Shown here piece by piece: positions 1-11,537 of a stretch of 64,000 bases of DNA (positions are counted from its first letter, which is position 1; every line of letters starts with the position of its first letter). The position numbers and the translations under genes are program-made. Source of the DNA: Chenopodium formosanum (taxonomy: Eukaryota; Streptophyta; Magnoliopsida; Caryophyllales; Amaranthaceae). The stretch lies in NCBI GenBank assembly GCA_024500155.1, contig CM044860.1:7178501-7242500 (forward strand), in the 5' to 3' direction. The notes below the pieces were generated by a model. It ran no database searches, was not told where the DNA came from, and saw only the letters and a list, made by a program, of their open reading frames with translations.

Positions 1-597
1 TGAGGGGAAATGATGGGGGGACTTAAGAGGGAAGAAAGGAGGAGAAGAAGGTGAGGGGGGTTAGTGGGGAAATCAGTTTGGGAGGGAAATAGAGGGGAAG
101 ATGTGTTACAAGATGGTGTCCCACTAAGGCTAGGTAGATCCACCGTCGGGGGATCGAGACACGGTATGTTTTTTTTTTTAAGTCGGTTCGGATTGAATCG
201 GGTGAATCTATTGTTGAATTATTTTATTACAAAGAAAAATTATAATTTATGTTTATCATGCTTTGTGAATTGTGATTCAATAATGGGTTAGATGTTTATA
301 TACAAGTTTAGCTAGTATTTGTATTAGAGGATTAGTTTTTTTGTTTTCGAATTGAGGTGTTTTTTCTTTTGACGGGGAATTGAGTTTTGAATATGGATCG
401 GGTGTTTTCAAGTCGAGTCGATTTTTTATACTCCATATATCTATCTCTATTTATTTATTAACTAACTCACCATGAGTTTGCAAATAATAAAAAGGAGTCA
501 TTAAATGAATTGGTGTAAGAACAAAAAAAAAATGTAAGAGAAAGAATAATATTTATATTTAGAGTCAAAGTGTCAAAATTGTGTATTGACAAGTGAG

Positions 598-720
598 TAA
601 AGTTTGACTATGACATTAATATCTTTAATTGTCTTGTCTCAAGACTAGCAATTAGTAGGAGTTGAACCTGTGACCTCAAAGTCACATGGTGAAACTCTAA
701 CCAACTATACCAAATACTAT
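598..720 (-). repeat. tRNA-derived SINE head (degenerate)
   Basis: Read on the minus strand, this stretch carries a box A-like segment (TATAGTTGGTTAGAG, plus-strand 695-711 region) followed by a box B match GGTTCAACTCC (plus-strand 658-668). The order and spacing fit an RNA polymerase III internal promoter of a tRNA-derived SINE. It does not fold as an intact tRNA gene as far as I can judge. The ends are not defined. Confidence 0.4.
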
Positions 721-849
721 TTGTTTACTTCTATGCACATAGTTGATAATAAGTGAATGAAAGATTAGAGACAAAATTGAAAACTCTGTCTCTAAATTAG
801 GAGAAATCAAAAATCCGTCTCTAAATTAGAGACGGAATTGAAATCCATC

Positions 850-1416
850 TCCTTTTGATGTTATTATAGGAACAAATAATAAGAAGAGTATCTCCAATGG
901 CAACAAATATAAAAGTGGTTCACATATAAATTGACAACAAACTGTAACACAACTTGTTTCCAATGACAATAAACTAGAATTTGATTTCATTATAACAACA
1001 AATAATAAGAAGAGTATCTCCAATGGCAACAAATAAAATTTTCGCTGTCATTAACTGACATTGGTAAATGGCAACAAATAAAAAGTACGTTGTCATCTAG
1101 CAACAATAGTTTAGACGACTTGTTTCTAATGGCAACAATTCAAAAATTCATTGCCTTTGTTTGTTATAAAAGTTGCCATAGTTTGTTTCTATATGGCAAC
1201 ATGACAAAAATATGATGCCATCTAGGAACAACTAGTAAGAAAATTTGTTTTAAACAGCAACAAACAAAAACCCGTAGCCATTAATTATTGAAAAAGTAAA
1301 GCATAAAATGTCGCTTCTAATTAGACAATGAAAAAAATTATTTTTGTTCCTATTTAGCAACGTTTTAAAAATTTGTTGCCAAACTTAGTTGCTAAAAAGC
1401 TCTTATTTTTGTAGTG
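850..1416 (-). mobile_element. CACTA-like transposon end with subterminal repeats
   Basis: The segment ends at 1416 with GTAGTG, the reverse complement of the CACTA superfamily terminus CACTAC. Read inward the terminus is CACTACAAAAATAAGAGC, a typical CACTA end. The interior holds many short diverged repeats of the type TGGCAACAAATA, including a 20-bp phrase ending CCAATGGCAACAAAT repeated near 885-910 and 1010-1032, as expected for subterminal transposase-binding repeats. No transposase frame and no opposite terminus are visible, so this is a fragment or one end of an element extending left. Confidence 0.5.
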
Positions 1417-2246
1417 GTATGCCTTTTAGAAGTAAAGGTGTAATAGTGTTATTTTTTTTCATATAAAAAAAAGGTCCAATGTATTATGTACACAACAACC
1501 CAAAATTCCAAAAGATGTGACAACAAGCATTAGTTAGAACAAGTAAGTTGGGACACTTAGAGTGTATATAAATCATTGCTTATATTGTTATCACGTAAAA
1601 ATTGATAATTTGATACAATACGAAGCACCATAGAGCAATTAGGCCTCATTCTTTTGGACTAAATTCACTTGCTAAACTGAAATGAAATAAAATTTGCATA
1701 ACTGAACTGAAATTAACTTAACTAAAATTAAATACGACATATTAAATTTCATAATAATAATAATAATAACTATACTGAAATATTATGAAAGTCTAAGAAA
1801 GGACCGTAGTATGTGTATTTCATGGGACGAGTGTTTCTCACAAACGAGCAAGATATTACACACTTGCACCAATGAAAAAAAATTGATTAGCAAGATATTA
1901 CACACTTGCACCAATTAAATAATTGATCAAACTCTATAACAAATGGATATGAAAGTGTTACAATTAGTCAAAACGAGAGTTATATTCAATATTGGGCATT
2001 TCTATTTTTGTCCTTGCCTTAATTAAATGTTTTGTTGAAAAAAAAAAAAAAGAAAAAGAAAAACCGAAAGTGAGGGGAGCAACATTTGATCAGTTTGATC
2101 ACTTGCATTCTTGTCAAACACTCGAAACATTCTTGATCAATTTCCAGTTTTTCCTTCACACTGATCACAGTTTACAGTGATCATCAATTTTCAAATCAAC
2201 CCATCTTCAAGATCACCATCTTCATCATCACCTTGAAGCTCCAACA
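1417..2246. other. SEC23 upstream region
   Basis: AT-rich sequence between the CACTA-like end and the SEC23 start codon. It includes a short direct repeat (AGCAAGATATTACACACTTGC near 1846 and again near 1889) and a degenerate piece at about 1640-1745 resembling the Tourist-like family found elsewhere in the window. The last 80 bases are a pyrimidine- and CATC-rich leader. A 7-bp inverted repeat, TGATCAC (2162-2168) and GTGATCA (2177-2183), lies in the presumed 5' leader. No convincing TATA box was chosen. Confidence 0.4.
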
Positions 2247-5200
2247 ATGGCGGAATTCCTAGACCTAGAATCCAAAGATGGAGTTCGAATGCCATGGAAC
2301 GTAATCCCAGGCACAAAACAAGAATCAAGCAATTCTGTTATCCCTGTTTCTCTTCTCTACACTCCATTAAAACCCTTCCCTAATCTTCCAATTCTCCCTT
2401 ACTCTCCTCTTCGATGTCGTTCTTGTCGATCAATTCTCAACCCTTTTGCTGTGATCGATTATGCTGCCAAAATCTGGATCTGCCCTTTTTGTTTCAATCG
2501 AAATCACTTCCCCCAACATTACGCTTCGATTTCTGATGCTAATCTTCCTGCTGAATTATACCCAGAATACACTACAATTGAATATGAACCTCCCCCTGAA
2601 TTGCACGCCCAAAATCATACCCCTTTAGTTTATTTATTTGTTGTTGATAATTGTTTGATTGAGGAGGAAATTGGGTATTTGAAATTAGCTTTGTCTCAGG
2701 CGTTGGATTTGATGCCGGATGATGCTTTAATTGGGTTTATTACATTTGGGAGTTTTGTTCAAGTTCATGAATTAGGGTTTTCTGGTGGGGGTAGTGGGAT
2801 TCCTAAGTGTTATGTGTTTAAAGGGTCTAAGGAGGTTAGTAAAGATAAGGTGATGGAGCAGTTGAATTTTTTTGATCGGAAGCCGAAACCGGCTGCTGGG
2901 GTTGTTGCTGGTGTTAGGGATGGTTTGACTCCTGAAAGCATTGCGAGGTTCTTGTTGCCTGCTTCCGAGTGCGAGTTTACGTTGAATTCGGTATAGCTTT
3001 TGATCATGTTTGTTGATATCTTATGTTTGATTAATGTGTGTTTGGTTTGAATGAATGATTTGATGATGTTGATAAAACTCTATTATTGATACAGAATTGA
3101 ATGAATGATTATGAGTTTATGACTTTTGATTTATAGAGTTTGGAGTGTACTTTTACTAATATAAGATGTACATTCATGCTTACATTTATAATTGTATGGT
3201 CCAATATGATACGGGGAGGCTTGTTTCTTGCTTCGTAGCTGTTGTGTTGTTTCTGCTGTTGCAGACTTGATTGGTATTGACTTCTTGCTGATTTATTTGT
3301 GATCGGGTGGGTGTAGCTGTTAGAAGAGCTTCAAAAGGATCCTTGGGGAGTGCCTTCAGATCAGAGGGCAAGTAGATGTACTGGCACAGCGCTCAGTATT
3401 GCTGCCCATGTGTTGGGTGCTTGCGTTCCTGGATCAGGAGCTAGGATTATGGCTTTTGTTGGTGGCCCATCAACAGAAGGGCCGGGCGCTGTAAGTTTTC
3501 TTCTTTGAAATGCTCTATTCCAACCTTAACTTTTTAGTATTGATCTGTAAAGAAAACTTTACATAGTTACTCTAACTTTTGTAAGCAGTAGGTTACTTCT
3601 GGCTTGGGGTAATTATGTCACTTGTGTGCTCTCTGGTTTTTAAAATGTAAGGGGAAGTTCTTAATAAAAGAAAGATGCGAATAGACCCTATTGCTAGAGC
3701 CCCAGTTCTTTGGTGGAGGTTTCACCCATCTGCCTGAGACAATGTGATTGGAATAGTTGCCCAATTGTGTGTTGAAAAACCTGATATGCTACCTTCACAC
3801 TTTTGTAGTCCTGAACAATTGAAGCCGAACAAAACAGATATTGTCCAGAACATGTCTTTTGCATGTTTGAAGTAAGGTTGATGATTTTTTTTTTTATTTG
3901 ATTCTATTAGGCCCCCGCCGTATTCACTTCACCTTATTTTCGCTGAACTTAAATTGTTTTTACTGGATTGAAATTATTTTTGCTGTACTTGAATTATTTT
4001 TGCCGAGCTGAAATTAATTTGCCAAACTGAAATTATTTTTACTGAATTGAAATTAATTTTTACTAAATTGAAATTAATTTTGCTGAATTATAATTATGGG
4101 AAATTCTCAATGGTAGCTATAAACTTTTGCACATTCTCAATGGTAACAAAATATTTCACAAATTCTCCCAAATAGCATTATTATTTATTAGTTTCTCTAT
4201 TATGACATTTTTTTATAATTAGTAACTAATTAGCTTAATTAAACAATAATTAACAGTTAATTAACAATCTTGTAAAAAAAAATTATCAAAAAAAAAAAAA
4301 TGTACAGACCCCTCTTTGCCAGCCACCCCACGTCGCCGCTAACCCAACAGAACCCACCATCACCTTCGATATTCATACAACTGTACTCGCCTGAACCTCC
4401 CACCCTTTCCTTCATTTTCCTTCCCCTTTCCTCTGCTGAATTGATTCCTCATTAGCCTAGAAATTTTTATTTCAGATTTTAAGGGTTTTCGATTTTTCCC
4501 CAATTGACAATCTTCATCAGGTGCAATTGGTGGTGGTGGATTCTGGTGGACAATCGGCGGCGTGGGTGGGTTCGTAGGGGTTTAGGCGATCTTTCTGGTG
4601 GTGGACTTTGGTGGCTATTCGGCGGCATGGGGTGGGTTCGCAGGTCCGTTTAGGCGAGCTTGGTGGAGGGTTCGCAGGGTTCTTTGAGGCGAGCTTGGTG
4701 GTGATGGATTCTGGTGGCTAGTCGCAGCGTGGGGGTGGGTTCGGAGGGGTTTAGGCGAGCTTGGTGGTGATGGGTTCCGGTGGATAGTCGGTGGTGTGGG
4801 GTGGCTAGTGAAGAGTATTGCACAACTTTTTTAATTTTTTTTTTTAAAAAATCATATAATTAAGCTAATTAGTTACTTAATGTAAAAATATTGTCAATTC
4901 AGAGAAACTAATAAAAAATAATGCTATTTGAGAGAATTAGCCAAATATTTTGTTACCAATTAGAATGTGCAAAAGTAAATAGCTACTATTGAGAATTTCC
5001 CTAAAATTATTTTTACTGATTCTTTATTATATTTCTCTTTTAAGTTATTGATTTTTACTGAACTAAATTTTTAAGGAGGTGTTTGTTCATTAAATTGGAA
5101 TGGATTGGTTAGAATCTCATACTAGAGAGGTATGGATTGTAAAACCCATACTAGTCTAAAGTTATTTGGTTTTATTGTTGGAATGGATTATATGCTTCAT

Positions 5201-5573
5201 TAATAAAATGATTTTTGAATCTTAGGGGAGATGTGGGTATGGGATTGCATACATATGAGGTAGAGTTAGAACCCCTTTGATATGAGATTTCATAGTTAAA
5301 AAGCTCAATCAAACAGAAAATATGGGATGGATTCCAACTTCATTCCAACCCATTTCAAACGATCCAACCAAATGACTCCTAAGTGGAATGAAATTATTTT
5401 TACATAATTGAATATTATTTTTGTAAGGTGAAGTGAATATCATATGAGTCATATGACTCATACCTTAATATTTTTTGAGACTTTATCCTGTCTACTTGAT
5501 ATCATTTTCTGTTGTAGGTTTCCTGATTTCTTGTTGATAAGTCAAGGCCTTACATTTCTGAACTGTGGTTAGT

Positions 5574-5616
<43 letters not shown>

Positions 5617-8535
5617 CCCCTATTTGCAGATTGTTTCAAAGAACTTATCTGAGCCAATTCGCTCTCACAAGGATCTGGATAAGGATTCTGCTCCATATTA
5701 CCATAAAGCTGTTAAATTCTATGAAGGACTTTCTAAGCAGCTTGTACACCAAGGGCACATTCTTGACCTTTTTGCGTGTGCTCTAGATCAGGTATCAATA
5801 TGTGTTTTGGCTTTGTGAATAAGAATTTTCTTGGGGTTTTGAGTTGATTGCTTGCATAAATGCTATTGCCAGTATTACATCTCATCACTCTTGTCTTTAT
5901 AATGTGCCTTTTAAGGAGTCAATATATTCAAAAAGTGAAATACAATTTCAGAAGATACGTTGCTGTAGGATTGTACTTTTTATATAGGCCTATATCTTTT
6001 TGAAGGAATAATAGTATAATACACATACTTTTGTGTGGTGGTGAACTGGTGAGGTAGTAATTGGCAAATCTGTTCCAATGTCTATATGCTTGTTCAGGTG
6101 AGCTGAAATGTCTGGATCTGTTCTTCTACTATGCTTTCTGTATTCCCAGCAGCACTTAGTGGAAAGAATAGGGGAAATATGATTTCGTTACAGTTTATTA
6201 ATGGTTATTGATATGAGTATACATCCAACTGGCACCCTCTGACTTTGAGGATTGTTGGTCTTAAGGCATAACTCCCAACTGACAAAATACATTTGGTGCA
6301 AGCCAACAAAGAGCTCTCGCCTTGTTTTATACTATTTCATATTAAGTTGTATTGAAATTTAAAATCTTATTATATTGTTTCTACTTGCTGACAGACATTC
6401 ATTTTTGAGAGCAAGTATTATTACCTTGCCTCTTCTGCTGCCTTGTATATACATTTTCCTAGACATATTGGCCTGATGTCAGTAATCGTCTTTCACACAT
6501 CAGGTTGGGCTTGCTGAAATGAAAGTTGCCGTTGAAAGTACTGGCGGTCTTGTGGTCCTTGCTGAAAGTTTTGGCCATTCAGTTTTTAAGGAATCTCTGA
6601 AGCGTGTTTTCCGGGCTGGGGAACATGATCTTGGACCAGCGTCAAAGTAAGGCTCTGCTTAAATCATGCTTGACCTATCTTAACTTTTGGCAGTTGAGAT
6701 TTTGTTGATCTATGTACACTTTTGAACTGTTATATTCCCAGAATTTGGCTGGAGTTATTTAGGGTGCTTCTTATTTTGATAATGTGTCACCTGTAATTTC
6801 CAGATTTGTCGATAGTAGTATTATTACATTCCAGTAAAAGTTAATTTCATGCTGTCTTTAAGTATCAATCCATTGTGATAGACTTTCCATTTCCTTTGGA
6901 GCAGGAAATATCATTGCATTATATAGTCTTGGTTTTGATGTCAGTTGAGGGTCGTATGGAGTGTGCTGGAATAGTTGGTGCTGATTCTCTTTTACTTATA
7001 TGTTGGCTAGTACTTAAGCTTTGGCTTGAAATCAGCACATGAACATGATTTTCTTAAGCTAGATCTGGGTGGCATTGATTTGTAAGTGAAAGTTTTCCTT
7101 TTTTGTTTTCAAAGAGTAAGTGGTCTTCATGTTTGGGTTAAATTAATTGACTTTCACTTTGAAATTTTTAATTCATTAGGACCCTGTTTTGGCACTGATT
7201 TGTATTATGTTGAGACTTGAGAGCCTTGATCCAGGACATTTGTTACGCTTTAGAACCTTGTTTTGGAACACAGAGTTGTTTTGTGCTTTAGATACTTTTT
7301 CGTTTCAGCCTAGCTAGTGGTTCGACTCTATGAAAACGCTGCTCTCACCAATTTTCTAGTTGTATACTTTAAATTTTAATTTTATGGTAATTGTCCCTAA
7401 TTTTTTTCCTTCTATGCAATTTCTTCGAAGACTTTCTGCCCCCCCCACCCCACCCCCCCCCCCCCCCCCCCCCCCCAAAAAAAAAGAAAAAAAAAATCCA
7501 TTCATTTACACCATCTGGTTCATCTATAAATGACAACTTCAACATAGAATTTGTATATAGAGGGCCTTTGCTTATGGTGAATAAGGTTAGGGTTAAATAC
7601 ATGCTGCCTTAGTCCTGCTACAGGAAAAGAGCATTTCAACTAGGGATGGCAATCTAATCCGAATCCGCCCCTACTCCGATCCGAAGAAAAAAAATCCGAA
7701 CCGAATCTGAGAAATAATTATCCGAATCCGACTCCGACTTTTTCATGTACTTTATATTTTTTATCATTCAATTTATGAATTTATTGGTCTTTAAAGTTGA
7801 TTATATATTGGTTGCTATTGATAATTGGGTCAAAATTACTTTTAAAGTCGGAGTCGGAGTCGGATCAGGGTGGAGTCCGAGGATGGAAATTTAAGTCGGA
7901 TTGGAGTCGGAGGTGGAGGCAGATAAAAAATCCGACAGCTTGTAGGGTCGGAGTCGGATTTTGCACAATCCGATCCGAATCCGACCCATTGCCATCCCTA
8001 ATTTCAACTAACCCCTCCAAATTCGAAGGACTGGGAATCTTTGGCTGAATGTAATATTTCTTGATTTTGCTTTAACTCTCAAGTTACGTATTTCCAATTG
8101 CTAATTTGTTTGTGTATTATTTAGGAGATTTGTGTTGGTCTGCTGGTTTGAGATGGCAATTGTGGTGGCCATTTTCTTATTAAAAAAGAATAAATGGGGG
8201 CAGAATGAATAGCTAGTATCTTGAATTTTCGAAATCCTTACGAATATTGACTTTGGTACTCATTTGTACAAGATTATTCAAAATGGGATTGTATTTGCAA
8301 GTCAATTATGGAAGCTCGAAATCGGAGTTGTATAATCTTTAATAAGAGAGAGTAGTCGAGACTAAGACGGAAGGCAGATAGTATTCTGGGAAGGAGAATC
8401 ATTGATTATTATTGTAATTCATTTTCAAAATATTTTACTGGAATTAGGCAGAATTTGGGTAGATATAGAGTTTCTGTGATTGGTGATTATATGGTTCATT
8501 ATGAAAGAACGGTGATACTTTGTATTTCTCTTTCT

Positions 8536-8568
<33 letters not shown>

Positions 8569-11537
8569 ATGCTAATTAGCTTAGAAGATCTATTATTTAT
8601 GAGCTATAGAAGGCTGTTTACCTGTTTTTAGAATTACTAGACCAGGCTGTGTAAAGTGCCCTCTTTGATCTTATCTGTGAAGTTTAGAAATCGAACTGTT
8701 TTATGCTGTATAGTACTTGCTATTTTATACATGGCTTACAAATAATTTGAATGCTCAACTCTGCTATTACAATGCATTGTTATTTTGCATTGATTCTTCT
8801 GCAACCATGTCGGTTGTTGGATTTTTTAACATTCAGACATTTGGTGCTGAACTTTCTTATTCAGACTTTTAGCATAGGTGATAATGGCAGTTGGCCTAAT
8901 CAAATTTTTGTGTGCAGTGGTATATTTGAGGTTAGCTGCTCAAAAGATATGAAGATTCAGGGAATTCTTGGTCCCTGTGCGTCACTTGAAAAGGTTAATT
9001 TGTGTTTTAAGTTTGTTTATTTTCATACTTGTGCTTGCGGATCTTTGATGTTCATGTCCAATGCTTTGGTGCAGAAAGGTCTACTTTGTTCGGAAACCGT
9101 TATTGGTCAGGGAAACACAAGTGCATGGAAGTTGTGTGGACTTGACAAAGCTACAACTTTATGCATCTATTTTGACATTGCAAAGAAGGAGAGCCCTGAT
9201 GCTATTGGTGAAGCCACTAGCAACCTGTTTTACCTACAGTTTTTGACTTAGTATGAGCATAACCTTTCACTTTCTTGGTTGTTCCCTTTCTTATTGACAT
9301 ATTGTGCTTCAGTGCTTGCTAGGTGGTGAACATATTCTTACTTGTTACATAATTTTCTCAGTTATCAACATATTAGTGGTCGTATGAGACTTCGTATTTC
9401 TACTATTTCTAGGCGATGGGTTTCTGGTCCAGGAAGCACACAGGTATTCCTGCTATTTGCTGTGTGTATTTTGTATTGCCTTTCTTTATTCTAGGATATT
9501 TGATCAAAAGTTAGTTGATTGTACATGTTACTACGCTTGGCATTTACCTCTGATGCATGGCATGACCTGCATATTCGTATCAGAAACGTTTCATCATGAA
9601 AGCTCATTGAAACACGTTTGGTAGTACTTTTAAAATTTTAGGTGCAATTTCAATGTTTTTTGTATTTCTTTTATTTTTTATATTCATGAATTTGGGTCTT
9701 GATTGACTTCCCTTCCTAATATCAATTTGTGCCCCCCCCCCCCCCCTCCCACCACCACAAAAAGGAGCTTAGAAATTAAATGTAGAAGTCAGGTACAGGA
9801 AAAAGAACTATTTCTGAACAAACTATGATTCAGATTCTTACTAGTCATCTCCCATTATTGCTTGTTGGAATATCTTGAACTTCTTCTCCCATGCTGGAGT
9901 TGCTTTTTGGGTTATTTAGCCTCTTACTATAGCTGTTTTATGTTTTTACACCTATTTCCATCTATATTGCTTAGGAGTTGATTGCGGGATTTGATCAAGA
10001 AGCTGCTGCTGTTACTCTGGCACGCTTAGTTTCATTCAAGATGGAGAATGAGGTAACTTTTAATGGGGAATACTGATTTAGGTTTTGTTTTAAACAATTT
10101 TTTACATTTTCTTGTTTCATCTTTAACCAAAAAAATATTTTCACATGCAGGCAGAGTTTGACCCAATACGATGGCTTGATAGATCACTGATACGTCTATG
10201 CTCAAAATATGGAGATTACCAAAAGGAAAATCCCAACTCTTTTAGCCTATCACCACGGTTTTCAATATTTCCTCAATTTATTTTTCATCTAAGGAGATCT
10301 CAGTTTGTTCAGGTATACAATTTTCTATTGTGGGATCTTAGATGATTGTAAAATCATGAAAGCAGCTTACTTTATTATTGTGTAATAGGTGTTCAACAAC
10401 AGCCCTGATGAGACTGCATACTTTAGAATGATTTTAAATCGGGAAAATGTAGCCAACTCGGTAGTGATGATTCAGCCTTCACTGATTTCCTATTCCTTAC
10501 AATCACCTCCTGAACCTGCTCTTCTCGACGTCGCTTCTGTAGCTCCAGAAAGGATATTGCTACTAGACTCATATTTCACTATTGTCATATTTCATGGTCA
10601 AACTATTGCTCAGTGGCGTAAGGCTGGATACCAAGATCAGCCCGATTACAAGGTCAATGTTTTCCTTGTTGTGTTACTTGAGTCTGTGATTGTGGTATAT
10701 GAAATAACTAGGTTTCACAATGAGTTTGTGTTATCTACTATTTGCCAGCTGTTTGATTGTTCTTTCTTTGACTCGGCTTCTTCCTTTCTTTTTTCTCAGG
10801 AATTTGCCCAGTTGTTGCAAGTTCCTAAAGATGATGCCAATGCTTTGATCAAAGAGAGGTTTCCAGTTCCACGCTTAGTTATCTGTGATCAGTATGGCTC
10901 TCAGGTATTTCTCATACTGAAAACTCTTAGAATAAATGGGATGAACTGTAATACTGTTAGGTTTGCATTTGTTAGAGTATTTGCTTTATATAGGATATCT
11001 ATGTTAATTGTGGTCATAATGTGTGCTGAAGAGCAGTTTCTTATATTTCTAGTCTCCCTCTATGAATGATAAATATGCCTTTTAAGTCAGCAGCGCATTG
11101 ATCTCTAACTTCTAAACTTCTGTACATTACTCCTTTATTTTTTTTTGTCCCTCTTTCTGTTTTCGAAGGTCTACAAATTTTCTGTATGAATAAAGGCCAA
11201 CTATTTTTTTTAATTACCTAAGTATCTTATCTGTGAAGCAAACACAAAACAAAGGTCTTCCTCTGAACTACAGCAACTACCAGTACTTTGATGGGCTGAT
11301 AATCAATTTATGCTTTTGTGCTCGTTATCTTGGATTGCTCATTTTGCACCTTGTCCGAGTAAAATTGACTTTTCTTTCTTAATGCTTGTCTAGGCTCGCT
11401 TTCTTCTGGCAAAGTTAAATCCTTCAGCTACATACAACTCTGGTGCCTCTATGGCTCCTGGTGGAGATCTCATTTTCACGGACGACGTCAGTTTAGAGGT
11501 GTTCTTGGATCATCTCCAAAGGCTAGCAGTTCAATAG
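2247..11537 (+). CDS. SEC23: COPII coat protein SEC23
   Basis: Encodes a 769-residue SEC23, the inner COPII coat subunit that is the GTPase activator for SAR1 and pairs with SEC24 on ER exit sites. Exons: 2247-2990, 3317-3490, 5630-5791, 6504-6646, 8918-8993, 9075-9250, 9362-9443, 9975-10052, 10151-10312, 10389-10652, 10800-10904, 11394-11537; all introns are GT-AG and frame is kept throughout. The protein opens MAEFLDLESKDGVRMPWNVI. The zinc finger has C57, C60, C79 and C82. A trunk (vWA-like) region follows, then the beta-sandwich (QFLTYYQHISGRMRLR) and helical parts, and a gelsolin-like C-terminus (FPVPRLVICDQYGSQARFLL). Length is normal for the family. Introns 2 and 4 carry transposons and long homopolymer tracts. 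Identity is secure; single exon edges could shift by a few bases. Confidence 0.96.
4098..5001. mobile_element. Non-autonomous MULE-like element with long inverted repeats
   Basis: The left arm starts GGGAAATTCTCAATGGTAGC and the right arm ends with the near-complementary ...CTATTGAGAATTTCCC. Similarity between arms continues for roughly 150 bp, including TTTGCACATTCTCAATGG against its counterpart. Flanks are TATAATTAT (4089-4097) and TAAAATTAT (5002-5010), an 8 of 9 match. A 9-bp duplication plus long terminal inverted repeats points to the Mutator superfamily. The middle is GC-rich and holds about four diverged copies of a ~65-bp unit (4529-4808). No transposase frame is present. Confidence 0.75.
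5073..5382. mobile_element. Tourist-like MITE in SEC23 intron 2
   Basis: The left end AGGAGGTGTTTGTTCATT and the right end, whose reverse complement reads AGGAGTCATTTGGTTGG, are imperfect inverted repeats about 310 bp apart, flanked by TTA and TAA. There is no coding potential. It lies within the outer element at 3921-5439, next to the MULE-like insertion. Confidence 0.45.
7641..8000. mobile_element. hAT-type MITE with TCCGA-rich arms
   Basis: A 360-bp element in SEC23 intron 4. It starts TAGGGATGGCAAT and ends ATTGCCATCCCTA, perfect 13-bp terminal inverted repeats. It is flanked on both sides by the 8-bp duplication ATTTCAAC (7633-7640 and 8001-8008), the duplication length of hAT elements. 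Both arms are built from clustered TCCGA/TCGGA pentamers in opposite orientation, which would fold into a long hairpin. It has no transposase. The exact target duplication suggests a fairly recent insertion. Confidence 0.85.

Larger units (their letters stand above)
3921..5439. mobile_element. Outer repeat element with 16-bp terminal inverted repeats
   Basis: TATTCACTTCACCTTA at 3921-3936 and its exact reverse complement at 5424-5439 bracket a region of SEC23 intron 2. The flanks just inside are arrays of a degenerate ~20-bp unit (GAAATTATTTTTACTGAATT type) at about 3945-4090, resuming after the inner insertions near 5003-5060 and 5390-5420. Two other elements sit inside, so the outer element would be about 300 bp without them. 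Superfamily is not determined. Confidence 0.5.

Noticed and set aside
885..1320. CRISPR-like array of GGCAACAA repeats
   Set aside because: Repeats are irregular in length and spacing, the genome is a plant, and the array ends in a CACTA transposon terminus.
7369..7612. Open frames giving Pro-rich and Gly-rich small proteins on opposite strands
   Set aside because: They are translations of the poly-C tract at about 7441-7476 inside SEC23 intron 4.
8751..9251. Single 166-residue gene on the plus strand
   Set aside because: It is SEC23 exons 5 and 6 read through the 81-base intron between them, which happens to stay open.
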